From Nitratireductor kimnyeongensis (GTDB taxonomy: Bacteria > Pseudomonadota > Alphaproteobacteria > Rhizobiales > Rhizobiaceae), in contig NZ_CP078143.1 in NCBI RefSeq assembly GCF_019891395.1, positions 3,051,001 to 3,115,000 on the forward strand: DNA of 64,000 nt, written 5' to 3'. The notes below the pieces were generated by a model. It did no database searches and was not told where the DNA came from. It saw only the letters and a program-made list of their open reading frames with translations. Below are positions 27,834-36,822 of the stretch, in pieces. A program made the translations under genes and the position numbers. Numbering within the stretch: position 1 is the first letter of the stretch; every line of letters begins with the position of its first letter.

Positions 27834-28376
27834 TTAGAGCGCTTCGCAGCGCAGGCCATCAAAGAAGCGCTCGACAATGATCCGCCAACTCTCATCGGGA
27901 ACGAAGACGCGGATCACGATCATGCCTTCTCCTACATCCGTCTGAGCGACCAGAGAAGCCGCGAGCGATTCCGGGACGCCTTTCCGCAGTTCCAGCAATT
28001 GGGCCGCGTTTACAACGAGCGCATCCAATTCACGATTGGTCGCGCTCCGGTCATTCGTGTTGAAAACGTTGAACCCATCGCGGTCATAAACGGAAAACGA
28101 CCAGAACGGTACGCGTTCGGCAGAGGTCAACCGAACCATTCCGTTTTCGAGATCAAAACGGCATGCCGCCGTTTCGAAGAATGGGTTCTGTTCTTCGGCA
28201 AGCAGAGGGTCGGCATTGCCTTCGCCCAGTCTGACAAATGCATACGGGCCTGCTTCCTTTGCCATTGCAGCCCAAACATCACGCTCCGAATAAGTGGGCA
28301 GGAGAAACAGAATCGCAATATGGACGGCCGCAGCCCCGAAGAGACCCAGCAGGACTGCGTGAAGAAGCTTAAGCAT
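27834..28376 (-). CDS. DUF1254 domain protein, membrane-anchored
   Basis: A 180-residue protein with an N-terminal transmembrane helix (residues 5-26) and a periplasmic DUF1254-type domain. The conserved segments are RLGEGNADPLLAEEQNPFFETAACRFDL and PFWSFSVYDRDGFNVFN-like sequence. The start overlaps the end of the DUF1214 gene by eight bases. DUF1254 and DUF1214 normally occur fused in one larger protein; here they are split into two adjacent coupled genes, each with its own anchor. Molecular function is unknown. Confidence 0.85.
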   Translation of the reverse strand: MLKLLHAVLLGLFGAAAVHIAILFLLPTYSERDVWAAMAKEAGPYAFVRLGEGNADPLLAEEQNPFFETAACRFDLENGMVRLTSAERVPFWSFSVYDRDGFNVFNTNDRSATNRELDALVVNAAQLLELRKGVPESLAASLVAQTDVGEGMIVIRVFVPDESWRIIVERFFDGLRCEAL

Positions 28377-28953
28377 CGCAGCCCACCCTGGAGATCACTG
28401 GCAAACTGGTTTCTCCGACGCGCGCACCCGTCGAAATGGGTGTATCCACCAGGGTCAGCACCAGTTGCATCGATCCGGTTCCAGCGATTGCCATCCAATT
28501 GTCGGGCTGTGGGTGCGGCGAGACTATCATGCCCAGTGTTTGACCATCGCGCCAAAGCAGGTCCTGGGAGTGGAGCGCGGAAAGAAAACGGGCCGGAGCG
28601 GACAGGATTGTCCGATTATCATCAACGGCATGAAGGGTGAAGAAGCGTGTGGGGGGAAGCTCCCCCTGAATGCGATAGGTGCATTGGCGTAGCAGCGGAC
28701 GTCCGTCACTGTCTGCCGCTGCAACGAGAACCACACCTTCCGCCTGCCCGAGACTGAGTTGACCGAGCCTTCTGCTTCTCGCCCGGGAATAGGGATCGGC
28801 TTTGCGTGTCCCTTGATTGGGAAAGGTGACCCAGGGCCCGATTTCCACGGAACCGATGGAGCGTGTCGATTCCAGCGCCAGCCATGCGCTGCCTGCACCG
28901 CCTACCAGAGCGATGATCAGAACGAAGACAACGAAGATCACGGTTTTCAGCAT
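28369..28953 (-). CDS. DUF1214 domain protein, membrane-anchored
   Basis: A 194-residue protein with an N-terminal transmembrane helix (residues 4-26) followed by a DUF1214-type domain. Visible features are GPWVTFPNQGTRKADPYSRA and CTYRIQGELPPTRFFTLHAVD. It is upstream of and coupled to the DUF1254 gene on the minus strand. The two anchored domains together probably rebuild the two-domain protein seen elsewhere. Confidence 0.85.
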   Translation of the reverse strand: MLKTVIFVVFVLIIALVGGAGSAWLALESTRSIGSVEIGPWVTFPNQGTRKADPYSRARSRRLGQLSLGQAEGVVLVAAADSDGRPLLRQCTYRIQGELPPTRFFTLHAVDDNRTILSAPARFLSALHSQDLLWRDGQTLGMIVSPHPQPDNWMAIAGTGSMQLVLTLVDTPISTGARVGETSLPVISRVGCDA

Positions 28954-29038
28954 GCGCGACCCGGCAAGCTATGGACGCACCCGGATACTTCAACTTGAAC
29001 GGGTGGTTCAAGCGTTTTGAGGTTTGCCTTACGCTGCA

Positions 29039-31180
29039 TTACAGGGCGGACAGGGTTTCGTGAGAGGTGGGTTTGCGCAAGCGCGGGGCGGCCTCGAAAT
29101 TCTTTGCCAGCCCCTTGAGGAAGTGGGATGTTCGCGCAGATAGAGCGAGAGGAAGGTTGTCGGTCTCCGGGTTCTCTCCCGCGCCGTCTTCGCTGGCCGT
29201 TTCCACGGCATCTGTCTCGATGCGCATGGGACTTTCGATACCGGGCAGGGGTTTGATCTCAACATTTTGGTGCGCGTAGGACATCAGGCGCTGCCAGACC
29301 ATGGCGGGAAGGGAGCCGCCGGTCATGCGCCTCGTGGGGTGAAAGTCGTCATTGCCCAGCCAGACTGAGGCAACATAATTTCCAGTGTAACCGACATACC
29401 AGCCGTCCCTATAGGACTGGGTGGTACCGGTTTTGCCTGCTGAGCGGGTCATTGGCAGAGCGGCTCTGCGACCCGTGCCTTGCTCAGGCACAAGGATAAG
29501 CATCTGGTTCATGGAAGCTGCGGCATCATCCGACAGCACACGGCGCGGTGGCGGTGCATCGCGACCATGATCGTAGATGAGATTGCCCGAATGGGTCATC
29601 AACTGCACGATGGCAAAACGGGTATCGGCATAGCCGCCATTGGCAAAGACGGAATAGCCGGTCGCCTGATCGAGTGCGGTCATACCGGAGGTGCCCAGAA
29701 CCATGGTCTTGTGGCCGTTGATCGGGGATTCGATGCCAAAGGATTTGATGAGATCGATGATGGGATCGATGCCCAGATGATCGCGCGCGAGACGAACGGG
29801 AACGGTGTTGTAAGACTTTATCAATGCGTGGGTCAGGGTCACCCGACCGGCATAGCTGCGACCGTAATTGCGTGGGGACCAACTGCCCCAAGAAATCGGG
29901 CCATCGGAAATGACGGAGCCGGGTTCGAACCCGTTCTCCATCGCCACCGCGTAGACGTAGGGCTTGAAGGAGGAGCCGGTCTGCCGCTCCGCTTTGGTGG
30001 CGCGATTGAACTGGCTCGAACCGTAGTCACGGCCACCAACAACGGCACGGACCGCACCTTCGGTGTCCATCAGAACGATGGCGCCCTCGGAGACGTCATA
30101 GTCCTTTCCGTACTGGCGCAGGTGGAACTCGAGCGATTCTTCAGCAGCCTTCTGGAGGTTCGGATCGAGCGTGGTGCGCGCGACAAGCGAATGGGTGGCG
30201 CTGCGGGGAACGACGCGCTTTACCTCTTCGAAAGCCCAGTCCAGAAAATAATCCGGTGTGTCTGTACCTTCGCGATCAACGGCAGTCGCCGGGTGGAGGC
30301 GGGCGGAGAGTATTTGCCCCTCGCTCATGAAACCGGCCTGCACCATGTTGGTGAGAACCTCGTTGGCACGAGCACGCGCGGCGGGAAGATTCACATGCGG
30401 GGCGTAGCGCGCGGGCGCCTTGAAAAGCCCGGCGATCATCGCTGCTTCAGCGAGACTTAAATCCTTGACAGGTTTGTCGAAATAAAAGTCTGCCGCAGCA
30501 GAGATGCCGAATGTTCCACCGCCCAGATAGGAACGGTCGAGATAGTATTGGAGGATCTCTGTTTTCGAGAGGTTCATCTCGAGCCAGATCGACAGGAAGG
30601 CTTCCTTGACCTTGCGCTCGAGGGTTCGCTCGTTGGACAGAAACAGGTTCTTGGCGAGCTGCTGGGTGAGCGTGGAGCCCCCCTGGACGACGGAATTGGC
30701 GCGCACGTTTTCGGTCAGCGCGCGGGCGAGACCAAGAAAGTCGATGCCGAAATGGTCGAAGAAGCGCCGGTCCTCCGTGGCAAGGACGGCTTTGATCACG
30801 TGGTCGGGAAGCTCGTCGACGGGCACGGAATCGCGCTGAATGATGCCGCGTTGGCCAATTTCGTTCCCATAGCGGTCGAGAAATGTAACGGCGTAATCAT
30901 CCTGAGCACTCCAGTCTCCGGCCGTCTCTTCGAACGCAGGCATGGCCAGCGCCAGCATGACGACCGACCCAATTGCGCCCAGCGTGGCACCCTCGCTGAA
31001 CAATTCGACCACGGCGCGTTTGACGCCATAGACCCGGAAGCGGCGGAAGAAGATTGTTACGCTTTCCCAAAATTCGGCGAGCTTGAAACCCGCTTCGTAA
31101 AGCGTGGAATCGATCCAAGCATCGAGCGCCAGCAATCTGGTCGCCCGCGGCGCCTTGCTCTGCCGTTTCTCGCGCGGCAT
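29039..31180 (-). CDS. Class A penicillin-binding protein (PBP1A-type transglycosylase/transpeptidase)
   Basis: A 713-residue bifunctional peptidoglycan synthase. A cytoplasmic N-terminus of about 60 residues precedes one transmembrane helix (65-82). The glycosyltransferase domain has catalytic E136 in ATEDRRFFDH and the QGGSTLTQQLAKN motif. The transpeptidase domain has S403-xx-K406 (TGSSFKP), SYN and KTGTT. It polymerises glycan strands and cross-links peptides at the inner membrane. The frame is open to 31255, but GGGAG upstream favours the ATG at 31180. It is divergent from the GTA cluster. Confidence 0.92.
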   Translation of the reverse strand: MPREKRQSKAPRATRLLALDAWIDSTLYEAGFKLAEFWESVTIFFRRFRVYGVKRAVVELFSEGATLGAIGSVVMLALAMPAFEETAGDWSAQDDYAVTFLDRYGNEIGQRGIIQRDSVPVDELPDHVIKAVLATEDRRFFDHFGIDFLGLARALTENVRANSVVQGGSTLTQQLAKNLFLSNERTLERKVKEAFLSIWLEMNLSKTEILQYYLDRSYLGGGTFGISAAADFYFDKPVKDLSLAEAAMIAGLFKAPARYAPHVNLPAARARANEVLTNMVQAGFMSEGQILSARLHPATAVDREGTDTPDYFLDWAFEEVKRVVPRSATHSLVARTTLDPNLQKAAEESLEFHLRQYGKDYDVSEGAIVLMDTEGAVRAVVGGRDYGSSQFNRATKAERQTGSSFKPYVYAVAMENGFEPGSVISDGPISWGSWSPRNYGRSYAGRVTLTHALIKSYNTVPVRLARDHLGIDPIIDLIKSFGIESPINGHKTMVLGTSGMTALDQATGYSVFANGGYADTRFAIVQLMTHSGNLIYDHGRDAPPPRRVLSDDAAASMNQMLILVPEQGTGRRAALPMTRSAGKTGTTQSYRDGWYVGYTGNYVASVWLGNDDFHPTRRMTGGSLPAMVWQRLMSYAHQNVEIKPLPGIESPMRIETDAVETASEDGAGENPETDNLPLALSARTSHFLKGLAKNFEAAPRLRKPTSHETLSAL

Positions 31181-31399
31181 TTTCACCCAAACTCCCGTCC
31201 GGCCTACCATGGCCAACCCAAACAAATCCACTTTGCGAAATCGCCAGACGAACACGACCCCACATCGCTGTTCGTCATATAAAGGCTATTCTAGCGGATT
31301 GCTCTGTGAGTTTCTTCGCATTTCCGTCTCTTCCGCAAGGGAAAAACACCGAAATGGCTAACACACAGAGTGCCGGTGTATAAAATTAGGAAAAAATTC

Positions 31400-31428
31400 T
31401 TGACAACGTAACGGTCGTTTGGTAGGGT
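31400..31428 (+). promoter_or_regulatory. Sigma-70-like promoter of the GTA cluster
   Basis: A perfect -35 TTGACA (31400-31405), a 17-base spacer, then TAGGGT (31423-31428) as a weak -10. It is positioned about 90 bases before the first GTA gene. A strong -35 with a poor -10 is compatible with activator-dependent expression. Found by eye. Confidence 0.55.
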
Positions 31429-31459
31429 TCAGGCACAGTCGCACAGTTGCGGCGTTTCG

Positions 31460-31492
31460 AGGCGGGTCCTTTGACGGGGGCGCGCCTTTTTT
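31460..31492 (+). terminator. Possible leader attenuator before the GTA genes
   Basis: AGGCG and CGCCT (31460-31464, 31483-31487) enclose an inner GTC/GAC pairing and are followed by TTTTTT. It lies after the promoter and before the first coding region, so it would stop transcripts unless antitermination or another control acts. The stem is imperfect. Confidence 0.4.
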
Positions 31493-31516
31493 ATTTCCGG
31501 ACATGGGTGAGACGTT

Positions 31517-31996
31517 ATGGGCAAGATGGGTGCGGCCGATCTGATGGCCGTGCGTGCGCTTCGTGAGGGCGCGCCGCCTTCTTTTGAACTGCTGGCGCTG
31601 GCATGCGGCCGCTCGGAGCGGCTGTTGCGCAAGCGGGCGCAGGAAGAAAACTGGGGGTTGCCAGACGATCTGCCGCTGCCGCCATCGATTGAGCGGACGC
31701 GAAGCATGATCGGGATGCTCTTCAATCAACTCCAGCGGTTAATCGAGGATGCGGTTCATCGCGATCTTTTCGACAAGGGGCGGATCGAAGGCCTCAGTAC
31801 GCTGCTCAAGGTTTTGGAAAAGATGAACGAAATCGCGATCGAGCAGCAGCAGATGGATGGAAAGCACGCCCCCAGCGATGAAGAAATGGCCGCCGCACTC
31901 GACCGCATCGACGACCGGATCCGCTGCCTTGCTGCAGAGCTTGCAGAAAGGATGGGCAAGGCTGAACCTGGCACGGGAACTCGCATACGCCATTGA
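31517..31996 (+). CDS. GTA small terminase / DNA-packaging protein (gp1-like)
   Basis: A 159-residue, mostly helical protein at the first position of the cluster. An N-terminal helix-turn-helix-like part (SFELLALACGRSERLLRKRAQEENW) resembles small terminase DNA-binding domains. A coiled-coil-prone middle (VLEKMNEIAIEQQQMDG) could form the oligomeric ring. In Rhodobacter capsulatus GTA the same position holds the small terminase, which lacks sequence-specific pac recognition. Assignment rests on position and fold-like features. Its end overlaps the start of the large terminase gene. Confidence 0.75.
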   Translation: MGKMGAADLMAVRALREGAPPSFELLALACGRSERLLRKRAQEENWGLPDDLPLPPSIERTRSMIGMLFNQLQRLIEDAVHRDLFDKGRIEGLSTLLKVLEKMNEIAIEQQQMDGKHAPSDEEMAAALDRIDDRIRCLAAELAERMGKAEPGTGTRIRH

Positions 31997-33227
31997 GCGT
32001 GAATGGCTCGGGGTTGCGCGACTGGCGCAGTATCCGCTTGCGGCGATTTTTGACAGCTGGCTGGTGATGGGTGGTCGTGGCGCCGGCAAGACCAGGCTGG
32101 GCGCGGAATGGATTAATGCGCTGGTCCGGGGATTGCCCCCCTTCGCTGGCGGGATGCGCTATGGTCGGCTGGCCATGATCGGCGAAACGCTTTCCGACGC
32201 ACGTGAGGTGATGGTGGAGGGGCCTTCGGGAATACTGGCGGTCTCGCGGCGCGCTCGCCCACGTTTCGAGGCGAGCAGGCGGCGCATCGTGTGGGACAAT
32301 GGTGCGGTAGCGCAGCTTTTTTCTGCCGAGGATCCCGACAGTTTGCGCGGGCCGCAGTTCGATGCGGCCTGGTGCGACGAACTGGCCAAATGGAGGCAGG
32401 CCGACGCAACTTTCGACATGCTGCAGTTCGGCCTGCGGCTGGGAGAACGGCCAAGGCAGCTCTTGACCACGACACCGAGGCCGATCCCTCTGATCCGCAA
32501 GCTGATGGACGATCCGAATGTGACCGTGACCCATATGCGGACGGATGAAAACCGGGACAATCTGGCTCCAGGTTTCATAAGGGCCATCAGGCAACGCTAT
32601 GCGGGGACGCGGCTTGGCCGGCAGGAACTTGATGGCGAACTGATCGAGGACCGGCCCGATGCGCTTTGGACGCGCGCGATGCTGGAGAAAGCTGGTGCGA
32701 TTGGGCCGATGAGTGAACTCAAACGGATTGTCGTCGCAGTCGATCCCCCGGCGGCGTCCAGCCGCAGGTCGGATGCCTGCGGACTGGTGGCGGCGGGTGT
32801 CGATGCACAGGGCAACGGTGTGGTCCTGAGCGACGAGACGGTGAAGGGTGCGAAACCGCAGGAATGGGCGGCGCGCGCGGTGGGGCTTTATCATCGTCTG
32901 GAAGCCGATTGTCTTGTGGCGGAGGTAAACCAGGGTGGCGAGATGGTGGCGACCGTCATTGCCACGGTGGACGCCAGCGTGCCGGTGAAGGCGGTGCGGG
33001 CAACGCGCGGCAAGTGGCTGCGGGCGGAACCGGTAGCCGCTCTTTATGAGCAGGGACGGGTGCGTCATGCGCAACGCTTTCCCGAGCTTGAGGATGAAAT
33101 GTGCGATTTTGGCCTCGACGGTCTCTCGGGCGGACATTCGCCAGACCGGGTCGATGCGCTGGTCTGGGGCCTGAGCGAACTCATGCTTTCCAACCGGCGG
33201 GAGCCGCGCGTGCGCGCACTCGGTTGA
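31941..33227 (+). CDS. GTA large terminase (gp2-like ATPase/nuclease)
   Basis: About 428 residues forming the DNA-packaging motor. Walker A GGRGAGKT is at residues 44-51. A Walker B-like FDAAWCDELAKW follows, with the coupling-motif region LLTTTPRPIPLI. The C-terminal RNase H-like nuclease has acidic residues in VVAVDPPAAS, EVNQGGEM and PDRVDALVW. There is no well-placed ATG: TTG at 31941 lies inside the small terminase gene and is preferred, while the ATG at 31857 would add 28 residues that merely shadow the other gene. It cuts and packages DNA into capsids. Confidence 0.9.
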   Translation: MQKGWARLNLARELAYAIEREWLGVARLAQYPLAAIFDSWLVMGGRGAGKTRLGAEWINALVRGLPPFAGGMRYGRLAMIGETLSDAREVMVEGPSGILAVSRRARPRFEASRRRIVWDNGAVAQLFSAEDPDSLRGPQFDAAWCDELAKWRQADATFDMLQFGLRLGERPRQLLTTTPRPIPLIRKLMDDPNVTVTHMRTDENRDNLAPGFIRAIRQRYAGTRLGRQELDGELIEDRPDALWTRAMLEKAGAIGPMSELKRIVVAVDPPAASSRRSDACGLVAAGVDAQGNGVVLSDETVKGAKPQEWAARAVGLYHRLEADCLVAEVNQGGEMVATVIATVDASVPVKAVRATRGKWLRAEPVAALYEQGRVRHAQRFPELEDEMCDFGLDGLSGGHSPDRVDALVWGLSELMLSNRREPRVRALG

Positions 33228-33260
33228 CTCGGATAAAACAACGCAAATCGGGAAAATCAC

Positions 33261-34430
33261 ATGGCTTGGTATTGGCCCTGGGCGAAGCGTCCGGGAGGTG
33301 CTCGCGCACCGGTGGAAACCAAACAGATGCACGCGGGTGGTTTCGTGGCGCTGCACCGGGAGGGAGAAGCGCGCTTTACGCGCCGCGACTATGGCGCAAT
33401 GTCGCGCGAGGGGTTCATGTCCAACCCAATCGCTCATCGCGCCGTGCGGCTGGTAGCGGAGGCTGCGGCAGCGATCCCGTGGCTGCTTTATGAGGGCGCG
33501 CAGGAGCACGACGCGCATCCGATTCTGGACCTGATGGCACGGCCAAACCAGAGACAGGCTGGTAGCAGTTTCATGGAGACGCTTTACGGGCATCTGGTTC
33601 TGTCGGGCAATGCGTATCTTCGCATGCTGGAAACAGGCACGGGGACCCGCGAACTGCATCTCTTGCGGCCGGACCGGGTGTCGGTGGTGGCGGATGCGGG
33701 CGGCTGGCCTGTGGCGCTGGATTATCGCGAGGGCAAGGCGCGCGAGCACGTACCGCTGGAAGCGGGGGCGGCTCTGCAGCTTTCACTTTTTCACCCGCTC
33801 GACGATCATTATGGCTTTGCGCCGCTGGGCGCGGCGCTGATGGCGCTCGACACGCACAACCAGGCGGCGCGCTGGAACAAGGCGCTGCTCGACAATTCGG
33901 CGCGGCCCTCGGGCGCGCTGGTCTATGCGCCGAAGGAGGGTGGCAATCTTTCCGACGATCAGTTCGACCGGCTGAAGGTGGAGCTGGAACAGGGCTATGC
34001 GGGTGCCGCGCGCGCCGGGCGGCCCTTGCTTCTGGAAGGTGGGCTCGACTGGAAGGCGATGAGCCTTTCGCCGCGCGACATGGACTTCATGGCGGCGAAG
34101 AATGGCGCCGCCCGCGACATCGCGCTGGCGCTTGGCGTGCCTCCCATGCTGCTCGGCATCCCCGGTGACAACACCTATGCCAATTATCAGGAGGCGAACC
34201 GGGCCTTTTACCGACTGACCGTGCTGCCGCTTGTGGGGCGGGTGGCAAAGGAGTTTTCGGCCTGGCTCCATCCGGTCTTCGGGTCTGAGGTGAGACTTTG
34301 GTACGACGCTGACGGCATTGAGGGGCTGGCCGCCGAGCGTGAAGCGCTATGGAACCGGGTGGGAGCTGCCGACTTCCTGAGCGATGTGGAAAAACGTCAG
34401 GCGGTGGGTTATGGCCCCCGGGACGAATGA
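33261..34430 (+). CDS. GTA portal protein (gp3-like, HK97 family)
   Basis: A 389-residue HK97-family portal. Family features include SNPIAHRAVRLVAEAAAAIPW near residues 54-74, HLLRPDRVSVV, FAPLGAALMALDTHNQAARWNKALLDNSARPSG-type core sequence and LLGIPGDNTYANYQEANRAFYR. It forms the dodecameric ring at one capsid vertex through which DNA passes. It starts 33 bases after the terminase stop. Length matches RcGTA gp3. Confidence 0.95.
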   Translation: MAWYWPWAKRPGGARAPVETKQMHAGGFVALHREGEARFTRRDYGAMSREGFMSNPIAHRAVRLVAEAAAAIPWLLYEGAQEHDAHPILDLMARPNQRQAGSSFMETLYGHLVLSGNAYLRMLETGTGTRELHLLRPDRVSVVADAGGWPVALDYREGKAREHVPLEAGAALQLSLFHPLDDHYGFAPLGAALMALDTHNQAARWNKALLDNSARPSGALVYAPKEGGNLSDDQFDRLKVELEQGYAGAARAGRPLLLEGGLDWKAMSLSPRDMDFMAAKNGAARDIALALGVPPMLLGIPGDNTYANYQEANRAFYRLTVLPLVGRVAKEFSAWLHPVFGSEVRLWYDADGIEGLAAEREALWNRVGAADFLSDVEKRQAVGYGPRDE

Positions 34431-34483
34431 GAATGCCTCGACAGACTGACCATTGTCGCTGGAAACTCCAAGGAAACTGATCA

Positions 34484-34843
34484 ATGACCGACATCACCCA
34501 TGCGGGCTGGATATGGCTCGCAAAGGGGGCTGGCGCTGTGGCCGGCTCCGCCATCTCGCTTGCCTATATCCTGCCAAAGCATCGGCGCGACGCGGCGGTT
34601 CGCTTTGCGGTCGGTGTGGTGTGCGGCATGGTTTTCGGCGGGGCGACGGGGCTGAAACTCGCTGAAATTCTCGAACTTACCGGGCGGCTTGGGGCTGCGG
34701 AGACCATGCTCATGGGGGCGGCTGTGGCAAGCCTTTGCGCCTGGAGCGCCATCGGTCTGGCCCTGCGATATTTCCAGACGCGGCCGGTGGGGCCGTTGCC
34801 GCAAAGACGGTCCGAAAGGCTGGATGATCAGAAAGGACGCTAG
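34484..34843 (+). CDS. Small membrane protein within the GTA cluster (gp3.5 position, DUF6107-like)
   Basis: A 119-residue protein with three hydrophobic segments (about 9-29, 39-57, 72-95) and a basic C-terminal tail. AAGGA precedes the ATG, and it lies between the portal and protease genes. A small membrane protein in the same place is known from other GTA clusters; I recall DUF6107 as the label in rhizobia. Its role is unknown. Lysis control or membrane docking during assembly are guesses only. Confidence 0.75.
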   Translation: MTDITHAGWIWLAKGAGAVAGSAISLAYILPKHRRDAAVRFAVGVVCGMVFGGATGLKLAEILELTGRLGAAETMLMGAAVASLCAWSAIGLALRYFQTRPVGPLPQRRSERLDDQKGR

Positions 34844-34846
34844 ACC

Positions 34847-35530
34847 ATGCAGGCAAAGATCGCGCCGATACCCGATGAGCGCAAATATGCCGGGCTCGAC
34901 CTCGAGACCGTGAAGGCAGACGGGACGTTTTCTGGATATGCGAGCCTGTTCGGCAAAGTCGATCTCGGACGCGATGCGGTGGAGCGGGGCGCTTTTTCCC
35001 GCTCGCTCGAAAGGCGTGGCCCAGGCGGCGTACGCATGCTGTTCCAACACAATCCCAACCAGCCCATAGGAACCTGGGAGGAGCTGCGCGAGGACGCGCG
35101 CGGCCTCCTGGTGCGCGGGCGGCTGGCGCTTGGCGTCGCCAAGGCGCGGGAGGTCTGGGAGCTGATGCGCGATCGGGCGCTCGACGGGCTTTCCATCGGG
35201 TTTCGCACGGTTAAGGCCAAGACCGAAGCAAAGACCGGAGTGCGCCATATCGTGGAGGCGGATCTTTGGGAGATTTCCGTGGTCACCTTTCCCATGCTGC
35301 CGGAGGCGCGTGTGGATGAGGTGAAGACGGAGGGAAGGGACGCGCCGCTGCCCACGGCGCGCGAGTTCGAGCGTTGGCTGACGCGGGATGCCGGCCTGAC
35401 GCGGCGAGAGGCCCGACTGGTGATCGCCAAGGGGTTTTGCGCCTTGAGACGCGAGCGGGACGCCGTGCGGGGCATTGATGACGGGCTTGCTGCGCTGATC
35501 CGCAAAGCGGCCCGCATGTTCAACGATTGA
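34847..35530 (+). CDS. GTA prohead maturation protease (gp4-like, HK97 family)
   Basis: A 227-residue herpesvirus-fold serine protease that removes capsid scaffold regions. Family motifs are FSGYASLFGKVDLGRDAVERGAF, MLFQHNPNQPIGTW (catalytic His region, H68) and ALDGLSIGFRT (catalytic Ser region, S116). It begins three bases after the gene for the small membrane protein and 10 bases before the capsid gene, so it is made together with its substrate. Confidence 0.94.
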   Translation: MQAKIAPIPDERKYAGLDLETVKADGTFSGYASLFGKVDLGRDAVERGAFSRSLERRGPGGVRMLFQHNPNQPIGTWEELREDARGLLVRGRLALGVAKAREVWELMRDRALDGLSIGFRTVKAKTEAKTGVRHIVEADLWEISVVTFPMLPEARVDEVKTEGRDAPLPTAREFERWLTRDAGLTRREARLVIAKGFCALRRERDAVRGIDDGLAALIRKAARMFND

Positions 35531-35540
35531 GGATGAAGAC

Positions 35541-36797
35541 ATGACGGCAGGACTGGCAAAACGCGCGCCGGAGGTGAAATCGGCGCTTGATGAGGGTGAC
35601 GTGACGGGCGCGTTCCATGAATTCATGAATGCGTTCGAGAGTTTTAAGGAAGCCAATGACGAGAAGCTGAAACAGCTCGAGACGCGCAGTGCGGATGTGG
35701 TGACGTCGGAGAAGGTGGAGCGAATTTCAAAAGCGCTCGACGAGCACAAGCAGGCGCTTGATACGCTGGTGTTGAAGAAATCGCGGCCGGTTCTGGGCCG
35801 TGGCGGTGCTACAGCGCTGCAGGATCTTGAGCGAAAACAGGCTTTTGAAGCCTATATGCGGTCCGGAGACGAGCGCGGAATACGCTCTCTGGAAGAAAAG
35901 GCAATGTCTTATGGCTCTGCACCGGATGGCGGCTATCTGGTGCCCGACGAGACGGAAGCGGCAATCGGTGCGCGGTTGTCCGAGCTATCACCGATCCGCT
36001 CGATTGCGTCGGTGCGGCAGGTCTCCAGTGCGGTTTTGAAGAAGCCATTTGCCGTGACCGGTCCGGCGGTGGGCTGGGTCGCCGAAACGGCAGCACGTCC
36101 GGAGACGGCGGCAGGCACGTTGGAGGAACTGCAATTTCCCACCGCTGAACTCTATGCCATGCCGGCGGCAACCGCGATGCTGCTGGATGACGCCGTGGTC
36201 GATCTTGACCAATGGATTGCCAGCGAAGTGGAGAGCGCCTTTGCCGAGCAGGAGGGAGCGGCTTTCGTCAACGGTGACGGCATCAACAAGCCGAAAGGCT
36301 TCCTCAGCTACCCGCAGGCGGACGAAACCGGCTGGAGCTGGGGCAATGTGGGGTACAATGTGACAGGCGTCAGCGGCGACCTTCCTGCAAGTGACGCGTC
36401 CGATGTCCTTGTCGATCTGGTCTATGCGGTCAAGGCCGGCTACCGCCAGAATGCAAGCTGGGTGATGAACCGCAAGACGCAGGCGACGCTGCGCAAACTG
36501 AAGGACGCGGACGGCAACTATATGTGGCAGCCGCCCGCCACACCCGGAAGCCGTGCCATGCTGATGGGATTTCCGTTGGTTGAAGCAGAGGATATGCCTG
36601 ACATTGGCGCGGATGAGACCCCAATCGCTTTTGGCGATTTCCGCCGTTTCTACCTGGTGGTGGATCGGGCGGGCGTTCGTGTCCTTCGCGATCCGTATTC
36701 TGCCAAACCCTATGTGCTCTTCTACACCACGAAGCGCGTGGGCGGGGGTATCCAGGACTTCGATGCGGTGAAGCTGCTGAAATTCGGCACGGTGTAA
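35541..36797 (+). CDS. GTA major capsid protein (gp5-like, HK97 fold)
   Basis: A 418-residue HK97-fold capsid protein. The N-terminal charged, coiled-coil delta domain (about 1-110) acts as internal scaffold and is expected to be cleaved before SYGSAPDGGYLVPDE. The capsid core follows (YLVPDETEAAIGARLSELSPIRSIA onwards). It ends with VGGGIQDFDAVKLLKFGTV, a usual HK97-family C-terminus. A 12-bp hairpin terminator lies 26 bases after the stop, which would raise capsid dosage relative to the downstream tail genes. Confidence 0.95.
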   Translation: MTAGLAKRAPEVKSALDEGDVTGAFHEFMNAFESFKEANDEKLKQLETRSADVVTSEKVERISKALDEHKQALDTLVLKKSRPVLGRGGATALQDLERKQAFEAYMRSGDERGIRSLEEKAMSYGSAPDGGYLVPDETEAAIGARLSELSPIRSIASVRQVSSAVLKKPFAVTGPAVGWVAETAARPETAAGTLEELQFPTAELYAMPAATAMLLDDAVVDLDQWIASEVESAFAEQEGAAFVNGDGINKPKGFLSYPQADETGWSWGNVGYNVTGVSGDLPASDASDVLVDLVYAVKAGYRQNASWVMNRKTQATLRKLKDADGNYMWQPPATPGSRAMLMGFPLVEAEDMPDIGADETPIAFGDFRRFYLVVDRAGVRVLRDPYSAKPYVLFYTTKRVGGGIQDFDAVKLLKFGTV

Positions 36798-36822
36798 TCC
36801 TCCCTGTACGTCCATGCCGAGT

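Larger units (their letters stand above)
31181..31516. other. Divergent region between the PBP1A gene and the GTA cluster
   Basis: About 336 bases with no gene beyond a possible N-terminal extension of the PBP. The right half is the GTA leader: a sigma-70-like promoter at 31400-31428, a GC hairpin with a T run at 31460-31492, and a GGTGAG ribosome site before the first GTA gene. No TTAA-N7-TTAA CtrA box was seen. Confidence 0.6.

Noticed and set aside
31857..31940. ATG at 31857 as start of the large terminase
   Set aside because: The added 28 residues (MESTPPAMKKWPPHS...) are an out-of-frame reading of the small terminase gene and do not resemble terminases; the TTG at 31941 fits better.
31806..33749. 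647-codon open frame on the minus strand opposite the GTA terminase and portal genes
   Set aside because: It has no domain similarity that I can see and runs opposite two well-supported genes; similar antisense frames occur opposite many genes here.
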